Assembly: GCA_934047225.1 (NCBI GenBank)
Contig: OW203987.1
Span: 9,885,501 to 9,949,500 of the forward strand
From: Ypsolopha sequella
Lineage: Eukaryota; Arthropoda; Insecta; Lepidoptera; Ypsolophidae
Length of the DNA stretch: 64,000 bases
Direction of reading: 5' to 3'
Both the position numbers and the translations under genes were made by a program. Under the pieces are notes generated by a model, which did not search any database, was not told the DNA's origin, and saw only the letters and a program-made list of their open reading frames with translations. Numbering within the stretch: position 1 is the first letter of the stretch; every line of letters starts with the position of its first letter. Below, in pieces: positions 59,701-64,000 of the stretch.

Positions 59701-61317
59701 ACCACAGCCGAAGAACAACATTTCCATTCTTATGAGCTGGAAACTTTGGCCGTGGTTATGTCACTTCATCGGTTTCGAGTTTATCTGATCGGGATAGAGT
59801 TTAAGATTGTGACAGATTGTCATGCAGTGAGGATGACATGGACCAAGCGTGATCTTGTCCCGAGAATAGCTCGATGGTGGCTACACGCCCAAGAATATAA
59901 CTTTTCTATAGAGTACAGAGCTGGTACTAAAATGGGGCATGCAGATGCTCTCAGCCGAAACCCCTTCGAAACCAAATCACAAGGCCTAGACACACCAATG
60001 GCAAACATACTAAAAATTACTACTCCCGGTGACCTGGAGAGCGTTCAGTTAACGGACCCTGATCTAAATCACATAAGATGCATTTTGGATAGTAACTGTA
60101 TCGAGGCGAAGAATATTCGTAACGAATATGTGCTTAAAGAGGGCAAAATTTATAAAAAGATTGGGGAAACACTGAGATGGGCCGTACCACGAGACGCTCG
60201 ATGGAAAGTGTGCCACATGTCGCACGATGAGTGTGGTCACTTTTCATACGAAAAGACCCTAGACAAGATGAAACAAACATATTGGTTTCCGCAAATGGCC
60301 ACCTTTTTAAAAAAGTATGTACGTGCTTGTATCCCATGTGCTTATGCAAAGCAACCGGCAGGGCGAAAGGAAGGATATCTACATCCAATACCAAAGACAC
60401 CTATTCCCTTCTACTGCATTCACATTGACCATTTGGGGCCATTTACGAAGAGTAAGACAGGAAATACCTATATCCTGGGTATTATTGATGGGTTCAGCAA
60501 ATTTATAATCCTCAGAACAGTACGTAATACAAAAAGCAAGACCACGATTGCTGCATTAAGGGAGACATTTGGGATCTTTGGTGCTCCTAAGGTGCTTATC
60601 TCCGATCGAGGTACCAGTTTTACCTCTGCTCAATTTGAAGAATTTGCCCAGGAGTTGGAAATAAAGCACGTTAAAAACGCAGTGGCAATGCCCAGGGCCA
60701 ATGGCCAAATTGAGAGGTACAACCGATCTATTCTAGCCTCTCTTGCTGCATTAACACATGGTGATGACGATAAGAATTGGGACACACACGTAAATACAGT
60801 ACAATGGAGTCTAAATAACACCCTAAATAAGGCCATAGGTCGGACTCCAGCAGAAGTTGTATTCTGTAAAAAAACAGTGAATACGACAGAACCGCACATT
60901 TATGACCTGAATGAGATTGAGCCAACCAATGAAGACATAGCTACCAGTATAAGGAACGAGACATCTCAGAATATTGAGAAAAGTCAAGAGGACATGTCCA
61001 GAAGGTTTAATAAAAAAAGATGTCCTGCGAAAAACTATAAAGAAGGTGACTTGGTTCTCGTTCAGAAACAACTGAATAATCCAGGGGACAGTAATAAACT
61101 TCTACCACGCTTTAGTGGACCATATAGGGTTACTAAGGCTTTAGGTAACGACCGTTACGAAGTTACCAGCATCCAAGGCCATGATAAACGGAAATACACT
61201 AATGTATATTCCGCCGATAAAATAAAACCTTGGATTACTTTCAATGTTTTAAGTAATGATGGGAATCAACCTAGTGATTCTAACAGTAGTACCGAAGACG
61301 AATGTACTAATAATTAG
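56725..61317 (+). CDS. gypsy gag-pol polyprotein, intact
   Basis: 1,530 residues in one frame. The N-terminus is basic and serine-rich (about residues 15-95, with a 13-Ser run). Then come a capsid-like region with WYDGL and two zinc knuckles (CFNCGGIGHFWADC and CDKCRRVGHTSQNC, about 311-345). The protease motif is FVDLGSECTLLG (about 390), with Leu where most have Ser or Thr. Reverse transcriptase has LRLCIDYRALNK and the catalytic YMDD (about 813). RNase H has HTDASQVGIGG (about 961). Integrase has an HHCC finger (HDECGHF...CIPC, about 1,165-1,210) and DDE residues in IDHLGPF, ISDRGTSF and GQIERYN. A chromo-like tail is not evident. No lesion is seen. Confidence 0.97.
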   Translation: MSEPGTPPATLPFGRDADFPQKAKGARRSRQKKRDRSTSSRESSPAQRKRHNKKKHIKERRRRRSSSSSSSSSSSSSASPAPKRQRNKGKNLSVLRELVAVLEKKDRAPQSHGALNMIPEFDPQAKVQSMKDWLQKINETASVYGWTERQTIFFALPRLTGLAKRWYDGLTSVKYTWTKWQEKLLKAFPCEDNYGELLTEMLARRTRRNETLEEYYYDKMRLINRCEISEQKAVDCLTHGIFDNNIRMSAQGMNFTEPEEVLSYFRKIFTKRDDQPKKIGSYRDSVYIQHKDQQRVHGSDNLKQSELSRCFNCGGIGHFWADCRKNLIKCDKCRRVGHTSQNCSKVAANNTPLASGTTKKVLKIQFTPKTSNKKYYKDVMINGEKYKAFVDLGSECTLLGNEVLKPTDVSYDYFDLPLLKGFGNGMTKPTAKVNITVKVDNIEEDIEAYIVPQALLPADTSILIGQNFTELPGLRVFKTDSELLLFRPTETVKVTLAETTEVSGASTVTVNCDSYSGPLYVSSEACMKPGTEYIILPGVYTVTNGLSSVMVICLTPNNVTLTCGRVLARGKPIPDIFLKEYMCESEENKINLNVCRISEETTEKNQEISHDNIRSNTELEPTDTQELCELLNEYRDCFAFSNSELGSTTLAEMHIKLKDEVPVTYRPYRLSFSERAEVKKIIDDLLDNQIIRESDSEYASPIIVVPKKNGELRLCIDYRALNKKTYKDKYPMPLIEDQIDSLSGQTYFTTLDLTSGYHQIPMAENSKHLTAFVTPDGHFEYNRMPFGLCNAPAVFQRLIHKILNTRKIPGVLAYMDDIIISSRSIEDGMQKLRQVLEALKDANLTLNLGKCHFFSTQIEYLGYEISGDGIKPGKRKIEAVAAFKKPNNVHEIRQFVGLASFFRRFVPNFAALVKPLTSLTKTNAMWSWDRAQEDAFQRIKEILVSRPVLAIYNQAFITELHTDASQVGIGGILLQRPDANSPLRAVAYFSRQTTAEEQHFHSYELETLAVVMSLHRFRVYLIGIEFKIVTDCHAVRMTWTKRDLVPRIARWWLHAQEYNFSIEYRAGTKMGHADALSRNPFETKSQGLDTPMANILKITTPGDLESVQLTDPDLNHIRCILDSNCIEAKNIRNEYVLKEGKIYKKIGETLRWAVPRDARWKVCHMSHDECGHFSYEKTLDKMKQTYWFPQMATFLKKYVRACIPCAYAKQPAGRKEGYLHPIPKTPIPFYCIHIDHLGPFTKSKTGNTYILGIIDGFSKFIILRTVRNTKSKTTIAALRETFGIFGAPKVLISDRGTSFTSAQFEEFAQELEIKHVKNAVAMPRANGQIERYNRSILASLAALTHGDDDKNWDTHVNTVQWSLNNTLNKAIGRTPAEVVFCKKTVNTTEPHIYDLNEIEPTNEDIATSIRNETSQNIEKSQEDMSRRFNKKRCPAKNYKEGDLVLVQKQLNNPGDSNKLLPRFSGPYRVTKALGNDRYEVTSIQGHDKRKYTNVYSADKIKPWITFNVLSNDGNQPSDSNSSTEDECTNN

Positions 61318-61667
61318 AGAGTAGAAAATTAAAAAAAGTGTTAAAATTAGGATGTTTTAACTAGAGATGTCTGTATTTGATTAATTACATTATAAACGAA
61401 ATAATAATATTGTAAATCGACTTATGGTTTTAATAAATCTCCCTTTTGTTATGGATAGCTATGTTATGGATAATTTGGTAAGTGTTTGTTGCGTAAACAA
61501 ATAGGTGATTAATAATATAATAAATGCATTATTAACGGCACTATAGTTATTTCCAAATTCATTCATGCTACTCTAATTATCAAATCACTTAACATCATTA
61601 GAGTCTACCATAATATTTTTGTTCGAATGAGATTTTTCTTCTGCCGTTTTATGTTTCAGGTCCAGGA
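61318..61667 (+). other. gypsy 3' region before the hairpin array
   Basis: AT-rich, no frame of note. The block CGAATGAGATTTTTCTTCTG...TTTATGTTTCAGGTC just before the first hairpin recurs before the fifth (61,919-61,960), so a unit of about 300 bases was duplicated. Confidence 0.6.
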
Positions 61668-62382
61668 CCATGGAGTGAGCGTGCTGCCATGGCCGGACAT
61701 AAATTTTATTGAGACCACGAAGTGAGAGCGCTGTCGTTGGCTGATCTTACTGTGGAGTGAGAGTGCTGCCACGGCTAGTGATGAAAAGTTAAACTACGAA
61801 GTGAGAGCGCTGTCGTTCTCTAACTACATGAGGTACATCAATGACTTTACATTTTAAGTTTCTAAAGCCTTCACTTACTGAATAACAGTAACAAAATTCT
61901 AGCAAAACTTTCTCTAGCCGAATGAGATTTTTTTCTGCTGCTGTTTTATGTTTTAGGTCAAGGACCATGGAGTGAGCGTGCTGCCATGGCCGGGCCTAGT
62001 ATAGATAATTTAGACCACGAAGTGAGATCACTGTCGTTGGCTAAATGATCATACCATGGAGTGAGCGTGCTGCCATGGATGATTATAAAGAAGTAAAAGG
62101 ACAAAGGTCACGGACCATGGAGTGAGCGTGCTGCCATGGCCGGGCTGACTATAGATAATTTAGACCACGAAGCGAAAGCGCTGTCGTTGGCTAAATGATC
62201 ATACCATGGAGTGAGCGTGCTGCCATGGATGATTATAAATAAAGGACAAAAGGTCAAGGACCATGAAGTGAGCCTGCTGCCATGGCTGGGCCAAGTATTT
62301 TAAACCATGGAGTAAGAGTACTACAATGCCTGGGTTGGAAGAAGACGTTGCAAGAGGACTGTTTTGAGACTGCTGCCATGGA
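61668..62382 (+). repeat. Array of 12-13 hairpin units in the gypsy 3' region
   Basis: Type A unit, 25 bases: CCATGGAGTGAGCGTGCTG + CCATGG (61,668, 61,965, 62,054, 62,115, 62,204, 62,261 with one change). Type B, 26 bases: CCACGAAGTGAGAGCGCTG + TCGTTGG (61,715, 62,015, 62,165; a weaker one near 61,795). A third form at 61,750 has CTGTGG and CCACGG. Decayed units lie at 62,305 and 62,362. In each form the two flanks pair into a 6-bp stem around a conserved AGTGAG..GCTG loop. A-B-A sets repeat with a period of about 150 bases. A role in RNA export, packaging or dimerisation is inference. Confidence 0.85.
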
Positions 62383-62896
62383 TGGTAAAGAAGTTAAAGG
62401 ACAAATTATTTTCAAATTATTAGCAAAATTATGGTATTAATATGATTAAGTGAATGAGGACATTCAAAACTGAACAGAATGGCCGAAACATTGTACATAC
62501 TTGTGACGAATTTTTACAATTCCAATCAAAATAATCTGACATCATCAATGAAAAACTTCAAATCGTATTTCTGAATGCACACTAGCGAATTTTATTTTGA
62601 CATTTTGCAATGTTTTAGGTTAGATTGTTTTATTTTATTGTTGTTGTTGTTTATAATGTGATAAAAATTGCTTGTAATGTGTGATTAATTGAAATATATG
62701 TAATTTAAAAGTTGCATGCTCTAATAATAATTAGCTGGATAAAGCGAAAACTTATGTAAGTACCATAACACTTTATGTTATGATCATCTTGTTAGATACA
62801 ACTTCCCCTGACCAAAGCAAATAAATGATTATTTTTCTTATTCTTACATTATAGAGATGTTATGTCTGAGGACAGACATTGGTCAGTATGGCCGAA
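62383..62896 (+). other. gypsy 3' region after the hairpin array
   Basis: AT-rich, no frame. The stretch just before the LTR (ACATTGGTCAGTATGGCCGA) is not a clear polypurine tract. Confidence 0.5.
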
Positions 62897-63233
62897 TGTT
62901 AGCTAACAAAGTTTAATCAGTATTGTATTTGACTTAGTATGAATTTTCAAGTTAATTTACAAATGAAATGAATCTGTATTATTATGTTGAAAGTATTAAT
63001 TTTATATAACAAAGTATTTATTGAATAATGATTTAGATATCTAAAAGATTATCAACCAAAAACAGTATTTATTTTAAGACACTATATTGATTCGGGTGGT
63101 GGATCAATGGCGGTCGAGGCTATTGAAAGGTAAAGACGAGGAACTTGAATGTAAAAGGATTACTTATTGTAAAATAAGAAGAGTGATATAATAAAGTCAG
63201 TTATAGTATTGAATAGAGGAGTCTTTTCTTATA
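62897..63233 (+). repeat. gypsy 3' LTR
   Basis: 337 bases, no difference from the 5' LTR seen by eye. Followed by the CATT target copy at 63,234-63,237. Confidence 0.93.
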
Positions 63234-63237
63234 CATT

Positions 63238-64000
63238 ATTACATAAGGCACGTTGTTGTTGACTATATGCCAACCGTTTCACCGATACAATTTCGCCATT
63301 ATCAAGGCGAGTGTAGTTCTTAGGACGACGACGCGGCGTTCACCGTTAATTTTAATGAAACAAAGCTTACATTCGAATCCAAATCTAGTTGTGTCCACCT
63401 GTGAAAACTACATGAAAATCCGTTCAGTAGTTTCGGAGATGTGCGCGAACAAATAACCAGACATAAAGGAACTCTAGAAATCGCTGATTTGTATTCTATT
63501 ATTCTTTTTTAGTCACCCCCTTTCTATTTTTTATTATTTCTCTTCAATGTACAGATACACCGGGTTTTACTCTTTTATTATATGTATTGATTTGCCGTAA
63601 TAGAGGGGCCATAAAATATTAATACGTATTATCTGAAAATTTCAACTAGCTACTTTTAACGGCTGAAGCTGTAGTCCCCTGTTCCAGACGGACAGCGGAG
63701 GTTTAGTAATAGGGTCTCGTTTGGCACCCTTCGGGTACGGAACCCTAAAACCTAACTAACAGTATAACTAGGTGGACTAACCCGCCCTGCAGCATTGCTT
63801 AAGGTGCTCTTATCCCAGAAGAGTGACTCTCTGTCTTTTTCTTTACGTGTAAGGAGTAAAGAAAATAACCACACTTTTGTACTTTTTCGTTGTTTTTATC
63901 GGTTTTTAAATTGTTTAAAAATAAGGGATATGTTTATTAAAACCCACTTACGTGGTCGACCTAGACAATTTAAAGAGCAATATTACCAGATATGTTTCGT
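63238..64000. repeat. Interspersed repeats at the window end
   Basis: 63,255-63,285 matches 2,745-2,775 (GTTGACTATATGCCAACCGT). 63,480-63,590 matches 50,880-51,000 in reverse. 63,680-63,750 is a GGTACGGAACCCT-family end (GACGGACAGCGGAGG, GGGTACGGAACCCTAA). No gene is supported. Confidence 0.55.

Larger units (their letters stand above)
55398..63233 (+). mobile_element. Complete gypsy (Ty3-type) LTR retrotransposon
   Basis: 7.8 kb with direct repeats 55,398-55,734 and 62,897-63,233 that look identical by eye, starting TGTTAGC and ending CTTATA, and a 4-bp duplication CATT on each side. It has one long gag-pol frame, a 990-base leader and a 1.58-kb 3' region with a hairpin array. No envelope gene is present. 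Identical LTRs and an open frame imply a recent insertion. Confidence 0.95.

Noticed and set aside
61668..62382. CRISPR-like array
   Set aside because: Units are of two alternating types with repeated, not unique, spacers, in an animal retrotransposon. It is a hairpin repeat array.
61318..62896. Envelope gene after gypsy pol
   Set aside because: No frame longer than a few dozen codons and no signal peptide or membrane motif.
1..64000. tRNA or rRNA genes
   Set aside because: No cloverleaf or rRNA core sequence was recognised by eye; the only tRNA-related sequence is the copia primer site.

Overview
This 64 kb window is insect nuclear DNA, most likely from a moth or butterfly (Lepidoptera). 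I infer this from AT-rich sequence with spliced genes, dense small fold-back elements, the short interspersed motif GGTACGGAACCCT, which I associate with lepidopteran genomes, and the mix of P-like, mariner, Helitron, Penelope, copia and gypsy elements. Only two host genes are well supported: a five-exon exosome subunit gene (EXOSC2/Rrp4, plus strand, 31,403-38,091) and a 13-14 exon choline-transporter-like gene (SLC44 family, minus strand, 39,610-46,636). They are convergent, with about 1.5 kb between their stop codons.

The left 28 kb is almost entirely nested transposons. Four elements whose ends start with CTCAGA and which are flanked by perfect 8-bp target duplications lie nearly end to end: P1-A (932-9,502), P3 (9,879-19,671), P2 (19,790-24,895) and P1-B (25,623-28,148). 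P1 and P2 carry a THAP zinc-finger domain split by an intron at the same point after a 77-nt first exon, so they belong to the P-element/THAP9 superfamily. P1-A was later split by a 6-kb element with a TA duplication and long inverted ends (1,166-7,215), and that element received a mariner. P3 received a copia retrotransposon (10,274-19,421) with identical 161-bp LTRs, and the copia received a Penelope-like element (11,473-16,085) in its reverse transcriptase. P2 holds a decayed Helitron Rep fragment and a broken zinc-ribbon reading frame in its intron.

From 28 to 31 kb two unrelated LINE ends meet tail to tail across a (GAT)n microsatellite. The introns of the two host genes contain fold-back elements, a minisatellite and degraded repeats. 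From 46.6 to 55.4 kb there is no gene I can support, but there are two hAT-type MITEs with 8-bp duplications and six or more palindromic elements.

The right end is a complete gypsy retrotransposon (55,398-63,233) with apparently identical 337-bp LTRs, a CATT target duplication and one uninterrupted 1,530-residue gag-pol. Between pol and the 3' LTR is an array of about a dozen short hairpin units. Their stems differ between unit types but stay paired, which suggests a selected RNA structure. This array is the most unusual feature of the window. All alignments and identities were made by eye.
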